DNA of 18,106 nucleotides from Enterococcus_E cecorum_B (GTDB lineage Bacteria > Bacillota > Bacilli > Lactobacillales > Enterococcaceae), in the NCBI GenBank assembly GCA_946499615.1, contig CAMMST010000049.1, positions 1-18,106 of the forward strand, written 5' to 3'. Within the stretch, counting starts at the first letter, position 1. Every line of letters begins with the position of its first letter. Below the pieces are notes generated by a model. The model searched no databases. It saw only the letters and a list, made by a program, of their open reading frames with translations, and was not told the DNA's origin. The translations under genes were made by a program, and so were the position numbers. Positions 1 through 7,388 of this stretch are shown piece after piece.

Positions 1-117
1 GACTTTGCTGCTGGTGGTTGTTTTGCTTTCGGTCTTTTTGGTTTGGTGACAGCCGGCTAGACCTAAGCTTGTCACTAATAGAGCGGCCACGAACCCATTT
101 AACACACTTTTTTTCAT
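1..117 (-). CDS. Lipoprotein, N-terminal part only (runs off the window)
   Basis: Only the first 39 codons are present. They give a basic start (MKKS), a hydrophobic stretch and a lipobox LAGC with the cysteine at residue 23, followed by a Lys/Thr/Ser-rich linker. This is a typical type II lipoprotein signal, so the protein should be exported, lipidated on Cys23 and anchored on the outer face of the membrane. The ATG lies two bases after the stop codon of the GntR-type regulator gene, and its GAGGG ribosome binding site sits inside that gene's end, so the two are probably translated together. What the mature protein does cannot be told from this fragment. A solute-binding protein of a transporter is one possibility. 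Confidence 0.85.
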   Translation of the reverse strand, partial: MKKSVLNGFVAALLVTSLGLAGCHQTKKTESKTTTSSKV

Positions 118-119
118 GC

Positions 120-773
120 TTATCCCTCTTTTCCAGTTTCTCCTGTAAATAATAACTCCATCATTTGTTTCGCTTGATCATCACCAATATAATAAACGAT
201 ATCTCCCACTTCAATCGTTAATACTGGTCCAGGTGATAAAATCATTTCCTCGCCACGTTTGACAGCCATAATGGTCGCTTTGGTACGATGCCATAGATTA
301 AGTTGACCGACTGTTTGTCCTAATTCTTTAAAAGCATCTGTGACAATCAATTCAAACGGTACTAAAGTCAAACTATCCTGTGTGCGGCGTGATTCAGTTT
401 CCAATTTACCGATTAATTCAAGAGTCGTTTGTAATTCTTCTTGTTGACGCTTAATACTTTCTCGTAATTCTTGTTTGGTTTGTGTTAATTGTTTGAGATT
501 TTGTGACCGAGCAATAAAGGCACTGGCTTTTTCCTTTGATCGTACATAAACACCACTACCATGAATCACTTCGACAATCTCCAAGTCTGCCAATAAATTC
601 ACCGCTTTACGGGCAGTTTCTGGTGAGACCCCAAAGTTTGAAGCAATCGTCGTACGTGATCGGATTTTTTCGCCAAGTGGATATTTTCCATCGACAATTC
701 GTTGTGCCACCATTAAAGCAATTTCATGGTATCTTGATTCAGTACGTTTAGGCTTATTTTTTGTTGTTTGCAT
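120..773 (-). CDS. GntR-family regulator with C-terminal RCK_C (TrkA-C) domain, BusR-like
   Basis: The 217-residue protein has a GntR-type winged helix-turn-helix at about residues 15-78 (SPETARKAV recognition-helix region, HGSGVYV wing), a charged coiled-coil stretch at about 85-132, and an RCK_C/TrkA-C-like domain at about 135-209 (LSPGPVLTIEVGDIVYYIGD). This order matches BusR of Lactococcus and Streptococcus agalactiae, which binds cyclic di-AMP through RCK_C and represses the glycine-betaine importer busAB. By inference this is a second-messenger-responsive repressor in osmotic or ion homeostasis. Here the next gene is a lipoprotein gene and not visibly busA, so the target may differ. 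The start is supported by AAGGA eight bases upstream. The symbol is left empty because orthology to busR is not proven. Confidence 0.85.
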   Translation of the reverse strand: MQTTKNKPKRTESRYHEIALMVAQRIVDGKYPLGEKIRSRTTIASNFGVSPETARKAVNLLADLEIVEVIHGSGVYVRSKEKASAFIARSQNLKQLTQTKQELRESIKRQQEELQTTLELIGKLETESRRTQDSLTLVPFELIVTDAFKELGQTVGQLNLWHRTKATIMAVKRGEEMILSPGPVLTIEVGDIVYYIGDDQAKQMMELLFTGETGKEG

Positions 774-812
774 AATTACATCCTTCAGTTCTATTACTAA
801 TATTATGTCTTT

Positions 813-821
813 ATTTTACCA
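813..821 (-). promoter_or_regulatory. Candidate extended -10 promoter of the GntR-type regulator gene
   Basis: On the minus strand the sequence reads TGGTAAAAT, an extended -10 element (TGn plus a five-of-six match to TATAAT), about 40 bases upstream of the start codon. There is no good -35 hexamer, since a T-run fills that position. This fits extended -10 promoters, which depend less on -35 contacts. Confidence 0.5.
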
Positions 822-882
822 TTTTTAAAACTAAAAAAAAACATCCACTATGACAATTCATTTAAAGCCAATTCAAAAATTC

Positions 883-934
883 AAATAAAAAAACTCTTCC
901 AAATATGCCTAGGTCGTGCATGCTTGAAAGAGTT
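883..934 (-). terminator. Rho-independent terminator after dgkB
   Basis: Stem arms AACTCTT (928-934 on the minus strand) and AAGAGTT (892-898) are followed by a T-rich run (883-891) on the minus strand. The long loop holds a nested ATGC/GCAT pairing. It begins seven bases after the dgkB stop codon. A T-run on the other side of the stem (936-943) means it could also terminate plus-strand transcription, but no plus-strand gene is present. Confidence 0.85.
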
Positions 935-941
935 CATTTTT

Positions 942-1967
942 TTATCCTATTTTATTGTCGCCATCGATATCTTCGTCGTTTAATTTTTCAACTTCCTTGA
1001 TAAAGTCTTGACTAATTTCTTCATAGTCTTCCTCTTCACCAATCACGGCTTCATCAGGAATATCATCAAGGTTAGCAAAGAATTCGATATGATTTTTTAG
1101 ATTTCTAAAGGTCATAGGCGCATCGCCACCATATTCGCCATCTAAATTAATCATCAATTGTTTGCCATCTTCAGGTGTGTGTACCTTTAAATAACTCGTT
1201 TTGGCATAAATGATTCGTGGGTCATCGACATGTTTGCCCCCATTTAAGACCAAACCGATTAAATGCAGAATTTCTAAAATGTTAGCGGTTTTAACGATAA
1301 TCAAGGTAAAATTACCATCATCTAGCTTAGCATCTGGGACGATTTGTTCAAAGCCACCGACTGAATTGGTTAAGGCTAAGAAAAACATTGAAGCATCCCC
1401 TTGGTATTCACCACCATCATATTCTAAATGCATTTTAATAGGTTTTATTTGCGGTAAGAGTTCGGCCCCTTTGACTAAATAAGCCAAATAACCAAAAATA
1501 CTCTTTAATTCAGAAGGTACCTCATACGTTAACTCGGTTAAGTGCCCTCCTGCTGCAATATTGATAAAATAGTCACGATCTGTTTGACCGATATCCATTT
1601 TGACTGTTTGATTTTTGATAATCACTTCAGCTGCGGCCTTGATGTTGCCTCGAGGGATTTTCAGTGCTCGGGCATAATCATTGGTCGTACCTGCAGGGAT
1701 AATTGCCATTTTCGGACGATTTTCCAAAGGAGCAATCCCATTGACCACTTCATTAATTGTACCATCGCCACCAGCAGCGACCACTAAATCGAAGCCAGAC
1801 TCACCTGCGCGTCTGGCTTCGTTTTTTGCAGAGTCTGGCTCTGGAGTGGTTGCATAGGCACTTGCTTCATATCCCGCTTGCTCTAAACATTCTAAAATAT
1901 CCGCTAAATTGCGTTTTAGAGTTTCTTTTCCGGAAGTTGGATTATATATCACACGTGCTCTTTTCAT
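942..1967 (-). CDS. dgkB: Diacylglycerol kinase (lipid kinase, DgkB/YerQ type)
   Basis: The 341-residue soluble lipid kinase has the DAGK catalytic fold. It shows IYNPTSGK at residues 7-14, the nucleotide-binding GGDGT at 66-70 followed by INEVVNGI, and PAGTTNDYAR at 91-100. Family members phosphorylate diacylglycerol to phosphatidic acid at the inner membrane face, recycling the diacylglycerol released when lipoteichoic acid is made. The gene follows gatB with a ten-base gap and AGGAAAAG as ribosome binding site, the same gatCAB-dgkB order as in Bacillus subtilis. The last 30 or so residues form a very acidic tail beyond the conserved fold. The related YegS family is an alternative label, but the neighbourhood favours DgkB. 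Confidence 0.92.
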   Translation of the reverse strand: MKRARVIYNPTSGKETLKRNLADILECLEQAGYEASAYATTPEPDSAKNEARRAGESGFDLVVAAGGDGTINEVVNGIAPLENRPKMAIIPAGTTNDYARALKIPRGNIKAAAEVIIKNQTVKMDIGQTDRDYFINIAAGGHLTELTYEVPSELKSIFGYLAYLVKGAELLPQIKPIKMHLEYDGGEYQGDASMFFLALTNSVGGFEQIVPDAKLDDGNFTLIIVKTANILEILHLIGLVLNGGKHVDDPRIIYAKTSYLKVHTPEDGKQLMINLDGEYGGDAPMTFRNLKNHIEFFANLDDIPDEAVIGEEEDYEEISQDFIKEVEKLNDEDIDGDNKIG

Positions 1968-1977
1968 AACTTTTCCT

Positions 1978-3408
1978 CTAACGTTTACCTAATTCTTGTT
2001 TTAATAATTGGTTAACCACACCTGGGTTGGCTTGACCTTTCGTTGCCTTCATAATTTGACCAACTAAGAAACCAACGGCACGATCTTTACCATTCTTGAA
2101 GTCTTCAATAGATTGTGCATTATTATCTAATACTTCGTTGATGATTGGTAATAATTGTGCTGGGTCAGATAATTGAATCAACCCTTTTTCTTTTACAATA
2201 ACCTTAGGATCGCCACCATTTTTCATTAACTCATGGAAGACTTTCTTCGCAATCTTAGAAGAAATCGTGCCATCCACAATTAATTGAATCATGCCGGCTA
2301 AGCTTTCTGGCGTTAATTTGCTTTCATTTAATTCTAGTTTTTCACTATTTAAGTAAGCTGATACTTCACCCATTAACCAGTTAGAAGCCAATTTCGCATC
2401 AGCCCCATTTTCAATCGTTGCGTCAAAGAAATCAGACATTTCCTTCGTTTGCGTTAAGACCATCGCATCATATTCTGGTAATTCTAATTCATTGATGTAA
2501 CGTTCACGGCGTTTCGCAGGCATTTCTGGCAAGCTTTGGCGCACACGTTCAATCCATGCATCGTCAATTTCAAAACGAGGAATATCTGGTTCTGGGAAAT
2601 AACGATAATCAGATGAACCTTCTTTGACACGCATCAAGATTGTTGTGTTCGTCTTTTCATCAAAGCGACGTGTTTCTTGTTTGATTTCGCCACCTGATAA
2701 TAAGACTTTAGCTTGGCGTTTTTCTTCATAAGCTAAACCTTTTTTCACAAAGGTCATAGAGTTTAAGTTCTTCAATTCTGTCTTAGTACCAAATGCTTCT
2801 TGACCATAAGGACGTAATGAGATATTGGCATCACAACGCATCGAACCTTCTTCCATCTTCACATCAGATACTTCAGTGAATTGGATGATTGAACGCAATG
2901 CTTCAAGATAGGCATAGGCTTCTTCTGGTGAACGCATATCCGCTTCAGACACGATTTCAATTAATGGTGTGCCTTGACGGTTTAAATCAACATAAGAATA
3001 TCCTTCGTTCCCGTGCATGTTTTTCCCAGCATCTTCTTCTAAATGCACACGTTCAATGCGGATTTTTTTCTTTTTCCCTTCGACTTCGATTTCAATCCAT
3101 CCATCATGGCCGATTGGTTGGTCGAACTGAGAAATTTGGTAAGCTTTTGGATTATCAGGATAGAAATAATTTTTGCGGTCAAAGTGTGTATGTTGACTAA
3201 TTTCACAGTTTAACGCTAAAGCAGCTTTCATCCCAAATTCCAAAGCACGTTTATTCATTACTGGTAACACACCTGGATAGCCCCAGTCAATGACGTTGGT
3301 ATTGCTATTTGGTTCTGCCCCGAAATGCGCTGGAGCAGGTGAGAAAATTTTAGAGTCCGTTTTTAATTCAACGTGGACTTCAAGCCCGATGACTGTTTCA
3401 AAATTCAT
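1978..3408 (-). CDS. gatB: Asp/Glu-tRNA amidotransferase subunit B
   Basis: The 476-residue tRNA-binding and kinase subunit of GatCAB activates the carboxylate of Glu on tRNA(Gln) (or Asp on tRNA(Asn)) with ATP so that ammonia from GatA can amidate it. The conserved N-terminus GLEVHVEL (residues 8-15), the DRKNYFYPDNPKAYQISQF block near residue 82, and a C-terminal YqeY-like helical domain from about residue 330 to the end are present. Length is normal for the family. The start codon shares its A with the stop of gatA (TAATG), so translation is coupled. TAG ends the gene ten bases before dgkB. Confidence 0.97.
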   Translation of the reverse strand: MNFETVIGLEVHVELKTDSKIFSPAPAHFGAEPNSNTNVIDWGYPGVLPVMNKRALEFGMKAALALNCEISQHTHFDRKNYFYPDNPKAYQISQFDQPIGHDGWIEIEVEGKKKKIRIERVHLEEDAGKNMHGNEGYSYVDLNRQGTPLIEIVSEADMRSPEEAYAYLEALRSIIQFTEVSDVKMEEGSMRCDANISLRPYGQEAFGTKTELKNLNSMTFVKKGLAYEEKRQAKVLLSGGEIKQETRRFDEKTNTTILMRVKEGSSDYRYFPEPDIPRFEIDDAWIERVRQSLPEMPAKRRERYINELELPEYDAMVLTQTKEMSDFFDATIENGADAKLASNWLMGEVSAYLNSEKLELNESKLTPESLAGMIQLIVDGTISSKIAKKVFHELMKNGGDPKVIVKEKGLIQLSDPAQLLPIINEVLDNNAQSIEDFKNGKDRAVGFLVGQIMKATKGQANPGVVNQLLKQELGKR

Positions 3409-4877
3409 TAGTTCGCGCCTCCTAAAATGACTGGTTTTTTCGTATGGAAGTCAGTTGCTTGTTCGAATGCTGCCGCTGCTTGATACATGGTTGCTTCATC
3501 GAAATGTTTACCAATAATTTGTAAGCCGACTGGTAATCCTTCGCTAAAGCCACATGGCACTGACATACCAGGTAGACCCGCTAAGTTCACAGGAATGGTT
3601 AGGACGTCACTTAAATACATGGTAATTGGGTCATTAATATTTTCTCCTAAACCATAAGCAACAGTTGGTGAAGCTGGACCAATGATTAAATCATAGTTCG
3701 CAAAAACATTCTCAAAATCTTGTTTGATTAATGTACGAACTTGTCCGGCTTTTTTGAAGTATGCATCGTAATAACCTGCTGAAAGTGAGAAAGTCCCTAA
3801 CATGATACGGCGTTTCACTTCTGTACCAAAACCTTCACTTCTTGAGTTAACATAAACATCTTCTAAGTTTGAAATATTTTCAGAACGGTAACCATAACGA
3901 ATACCATCAAAGCGTTGTAAGTTTGAACTTGCTTCAGATGAGGCAATAATATAGTAAACAGCTACCCCATATTTTGAGTGTGGTAAGCTTACTTCTTCTA
4001 CCGTCGCACCTAATGCACGGAAAGTATCAGCTGCTTTTAAGATAGCTTCTTTGACACCTGGTTGGATTCCTTCACCTAAATATTCTTTTGGTAAAGCAAT
4101 CTTCATGCCTTTGACAGACTGACCAATTTTCGCTGTAAAGTCAGGTACAGAAACCCCAGCAGAAGTGCCATCTTTTGGATCATAACCACTAATCGCATTT
4201 AAAGTTAAGGCATTATCTTTTACGTTACGAGTCAATGGTCCAATTTGGTCTAGAGATGACGCAAAGGCAATCAAACCAAAACGAGACACGCGGCCATAAG
4301 TTGGTTTCATACCGACAATCCCATTAAAGGCTGCTGGTTGACGGATAGAACCACCTGTATCAGAACCTAATGAAACAGGTACTTGACCGGCTGCGACACT
4401 AGCTGCAGAACCACCTGAAGAACCTCCAGGAACTTTGGTGTGATCCCAGGCATTAGTTGTTTTCTTGAAATGAGAAGTTTCGGTACTACCACCCATCGCA
4501 AATTCATCCATATTTAATTTACCCACAGGAATCATATCTGCTTGATATACTTTTTCCATGACAGTCGCATCATAAATTGGATCAAAGTTGTAAAGAATTT
4601 TAGAAGCCGCAGTTGTGCGCAAATCTTTCGTTACAATATTATCTTTAATCCCGATTGGAAGTCCTGCTAAAACATTGCCTTCACTGATGCCTTTTTCGTC
4701 TAAAGCTTTAGCCAATTCTAAGGCTTTTTCTTCGTTTAAAGTAATGAATGAACCCATGGTGTCTTCCGTTTCTTTAATACGGTCAAAAGTCGCTTGGGTT
4801 AAATCTTGTGCGGTAATTTCTTTTGAGACTAATAGGGCATGTAATTGTTCTAATGATTGATCATATAATTTCGTCAT
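3408..4877 (-). CDS. gatA: Asp/Glu-tRNA amidotransferase subunit A
   Basis: The 489-residue amidase-signature subunit hydrolyses glutamine and delivers ammonia to GatB. The Ser-cisSer-Lys triad is visible: Lys78 in GIKDN, Ser153 in GGSSGGSA, and Ser177 in GSDTGGS, with the 75- and 24-residue spacings seen in other amidase-signature enzymes such as FAAH. Length and the N- and C-terminal blocks are complete. The ATG overlaps the gatC stop by one base (TAATG), and the stop in turn overlaps the gatB start in the same way, which should keep the three subunits in equal amounts. Confidence 0.97.
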   Translation of the reverse strand: MTKLYDQSLEQLHALLVSKEITAQDLTQATFDRIKETEDTMGSFITLNEEKALELAKALDEKGISEGNVLAGLPIGIKDNIVTKDLRTTAASKILYNFDPIYDATVMEKVYQADMIPVGKLNMDEFAMGGSTETSHFKKTTNAWDHTKVPGGSSGGSAASVAAGQVPVSLGSDTGGSIRQPAAFNGIVGMKPTYGRVSRFGLIAFASSLDQIGPLTRNVKDNALTLNAISGYDPKDGTSAGVSVPDFTAKIGQSVKGMKIALPKEYLGEGIQPGVKEAILKAADTFRALGATVEEVSLPHSKYGVAVYYIIASSEASSNLQRFDGIRYGYRSENISNLEDVYVNSRSEGFGTEVKRRIMLGTFSLSAGYYDAYFKKAGQVRTLIKQDFENVFANYDLIIGPASPTVAYGLGENINDPITMYLSDVLTIPVNLAGLPGMSVPCGFSEGLPVGLQIIGKHFDEATMYQAAAAFEQATDFHTKKPVILGGAN

Positions 4878-5182
4878 TATGCACCGGCCTCCCCGTTATC
4901 AATAATTGCTGGCACCTTGATAAAGCCATTTTCACTTTCAGGTACATTTCGTAATAATTCTTCACGGTCAAAACCTGGTTGCGCCACATCTTCACGCATC
5001 ACATTGACAGTTTCGATGACGTTAGAAGTAAAAGGAACACCCGTAGTATCCACTTCTTCTAATAACTCAACCATATCGATAATCTTACCTAATTGAGTCG
5101 TAAATTCATGTAATTCTTCATCTGGAAAGGCTAGTTTCGCCAACTTAGCGACATGTTTTACTTGTTCTTCACTAATCGCCAT
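4877..5182 (-). CDS. gatC: Asp/Glu-tRNA amidotransferase subunit C
   Basis: The 101-residue small subunit wraps around and stabilises the GatA-GatB interface. The family pattern is clear: EEQVKHVAKLAKLAF at residues 5-19, VELLEEVDTTGVPFTSNV in the middle, and the late FIKVPAIID. The start at 5182 is chosen because a perfect AGGAGG (5189-5194) lies six bases upstream and the protein then has the normal family length. An in-frame ATG further upstream at 5227 would add 15 basic residues not typical of GatC and would bury this ribosome binding site. It is the first gene of the gatCAB-dgkB operon. Confidence 0.96.
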   Translation of the reverse strand: MAISEEQVKHVAKLAKLAFPDEELHEFTTQLGKIIDMVELLEEVDTTGVPFTSNVIETVNVMREDVAQPGFDREELLRNVPESENGFIKVPAIIDNGEAGA

Positions 5183-5246
5183 AATCTTCCTCCTATTTTT
5201 CACAGACCTTTTGTTAGTTCCGTTCATTTTCTATCTATACTTGGAT

Positions 5247-5255
5247 ATTGTAACA
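5247..5255 (-). promoter_or_regulatory. Candidate extended -10 promoter for gatCAB-dgkB
   Basis: The minus strand reads TGTTACAAT, a TGn extended -10 with TACAAT, about 65 bases upstream of the gatC start. No convincing -35 is seen. The 181-base gap between ligA and gatC is very AT-rich and holds AT-only inverted repeats (for example TATTTT/AAAATA at 5331-5344), but no GC-containing terminator hairpin for ligA. Some read-through from pcrA-ligA is therefore possible. Confidence 0.5.
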
Positions 5256-5363
5256 TTTAATTGAAAATCATCCTAGTTAATTCAGAAATCTTTTTAAACA
5301 TTTTTTCAAAAAAGTCACATTTTCTGAAAATATTTTGTAAAATAGCACAATTTCTTCACTCTT

Positions 5364-7373
5364 TTAGTCTGCTAGTGCTTCAACCATTTGCTCTTCGCTC
5401 CAAACTTCAATGCCTAAACTTTGAGCTTTGGTTAATTTACTGCCAGCATCGGCACCGGCAATGACTAAATCTGTTTTTTTCGATACCGAACCCGTGACTT
5501 TACCACCAAGACTTTCAATTTTGGCCTTTGCTTCATCGCGCGTATAAGTTGTTAATTTACCTGTAAGCACGATGGTTTTATCCTTAAATGGGGACTGAAC
5601 ACTGGCTAACTGGGCTTGGGTAACACCAATATAGCGCAAGTTCACGCCCGCTGCTTTTAATTCTGCTAATAATTCATGGACTTCATCATTAGCAAAGTAA
5701 GTCGTTAAGCTATTGGCAATCGTTTCACCCATGGTATGCAAGTTTAAGATATCTTCGGCTTTGGCTTGGCTTAAGTTTTCAATGGTTTCGTAGTGCTCTA
5801 ACAAGATTTTTGCAGCTTTAGCCCCAACATGTCGGATGCCTAAACCAAATAATAAACGCTCCGCAGAATTCGCCTTACTTGCTTCAATCGCCTTTAGTAA
5901 ATTATTGGCTGATTTTTCTTTGACTTTATCTAAAGTTAATAGCTGTTCTTGGGTTAAATAATATAAATCCGCGACATCTTTCACTAATTCTTTTTCATAC
6001 ATTTGCTCGATAACTTTCGGACCTAAGCCATCGATATTCATCGCCTGTCTAGAAACAAAATGACTCAAACCTTCTTTCATTTGCGCACTACATTTAGGAT
6101 TGATACAGCGCAGTGCCACTTCCTCTTCTAAATGGACCAATTCACTGCCACAGACTGGACAATGCGTCGGTTTAGGATAAGGGGTACTTGCTGCCTCACG
6201 TTTTTCGACAATGGCATGATCGACTTCCGGAATGATATCGCCCGCTTTATAAATAATTACATGGTCGTTTAAGCGTAAATCTTTTGCCTCAATATAATCC
6301 ATATTATGCAGACTCGCCCGACTGACAGTAGTTCCTGCCACTACCACTGGATCCATCACTGCAGTCGGTGTCACAACCCCAGTACGTCCCACCGTCCACT
6401 CAATTTCACGAATCACCGTTTCAGCTTCTTCAGGTGGAAATTTATAAGCAATGGCCCAACGTGGAGCTTTAACAGTAAAGCCTAATTCATCTTGTAGATT
6501 TAAATCATTGACCTTAATGACAATCCCATCAATTTCATAAGGTAAGTCCGCACGCTTTTCATGATATTCCGTAATATACTCCCAAATTTCATCGACATTT
6601 TGGCAGATACGACGATTTGGATTAATCTTAAAGCCTAAGTGATCCAAAGCTTGCAAGGCCTCTTCTTGCGTGGCGACTTCTAAGGGACCAAATTCCGCTA
6701 CTGTATATAAAAAAGTACTTAAATTCCGTTGTGCAGTTACTTTGGTATCCAATTGACGAAGACTTCCTGCCGCAGCGTTTCTAGGATTAGCAAATGTTTC
6801 TAGTCCTTCTTGTTCACGTGCTTCATTTAATTTCATAAAGCTTTCTTTTGGCATATAGCATTCGCCACGGACTTCAATTGAGATCGGTTCTGGTAAAGTC
6901 ATCGGAATTGAGCGAACAGTTTTCAGATTTTCGGTAATATTTTCACCGACACTACCATCCCCACGAGTGGCCCCACGCACGAAGCGACCATTTTCATAGC
7001 GCAAAGAAATAGACAAGCCATCAATCTTTAGCTCACATTCATAACTATAATTGTGGTGGCCTAGTGCTTTTGCCACCCGTGTATCAAAGGCTTCAAGCTC
7101 TTCCTTACTGAAAGCATCATTCAAACTATAAAGTGGCACCTCATGCACAGCTTTTTCGAAACCATCTAAGATTACGCCGCCAACACGCTGAGTAGGCGAA
7201 TCTGGCGTAATGCTTTCAGGATATTGGGCTTCTAATTGGACAAGTTCTTGATAAAGTTTGTCATATTCACTATCTAACACTTTTGGTTGATCTTTGACAT
7301 AATAGAAATAAGCATATTCGTTTAACGTTTTTTGCAAGTTTTTGATTTTTGCTAATGCTTGGTCTTTTTCCAT
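5364..7373 (-). CDS. ligA: NAD-dependent DNA ligase
   Basis: The 669-residue essential ligase seals nicks in replication and repair using NAD as adenylate donor. The N-terminal Ia domain (YYVKDQPKVLDSEYDKLY) binds NMN. The adenylated lysine is Lys116 in ELKIDG. An OB fold is followed by a four-cysteine zinc finger (Cys405, 408, 423, 428) and helix-hairpin-helix repeats. The BRCT domain covers about residues 592-669. All domains are intact and the length is normal. The ATG is preceded by GGAAG at good spacing and lies 15 bases after the pcrA stop, so the two repair genes are co-transcribed. The camS/yerH lipoprotein gene that follows ligA in Bacillus and Staphylococcus is absent here. Confidence 0.98.
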   Translation of the reverse strand: MEKDQALAKIKNLQKTLNEYAYFYYVKDQPKVLDSEYDKLYQELVQLEAQYPESITPDSPTQRVGGVILDGFEKAVHEVPLYSLNDAFSKEELEAFDTRVAKALGHHNYSYECELKIDGLSISLRYENGRFVRGATRGDGSVGENITENLKTVRSIPMTLPEPISIEVRGECYMPKESFMKLNEAREQEGLETFANPRNAAAGSLRQLDTKVTAQRNLSTFLYTVAEFGPLEVATQEEALQALDHLGFKINPNRRICQNVDEIWEYITEYHEKRADLPYEIDGIVIKVNDLNLQDELGFTVKAPRWAIAYKFPPEEAETVIREIEWTVGRTGVVTPTAVMDPVVVAGTTVSRASLHNMDYIEAKDLRLNDHVIIYKAGDIIPEVDHAIVEKREAASTPYPKPTHCPVCGSELVHLEEEVALRCINPKCSAQMKEGLSHFVSRQAMNIDGLGPKVIEQMYEKELVKDVADLYYLTQEQLLTLDKVKEKSANNLLKAIEASKANSAERLLFGLGIRHVGAKAAKILLEHYETIENLSQAKAEDILNLHTMGETIANSLTTYFANDEVHELLAELKAAGVNLRYIGVTQAQLASVQSPFKDKTIVLTGKLTTYTRDEAKAKIESLGGKVTGSVSKKTDLVIAGADAGSKLTKAQSLGIEVWSEEQMVEALAD

Positions 7374-7388
7374 GATTTTCTTCCATTC

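Noticed and set aside
5301..5344. Possible terminator after ligA
   Set aside because: The inverted repeats are made only of A and T, are short, and lack a GC-containing stem next to a T-run, so they are not convincing as a terminator.
5261..5464. Plus-strand open frame in the ligA-gatC gap and the ligA end
   Set aside because: It lies mostly opposite the conserved BRCT end of ligA and in AT-only DNA, with no ribosome binding site and no recognisable protein.
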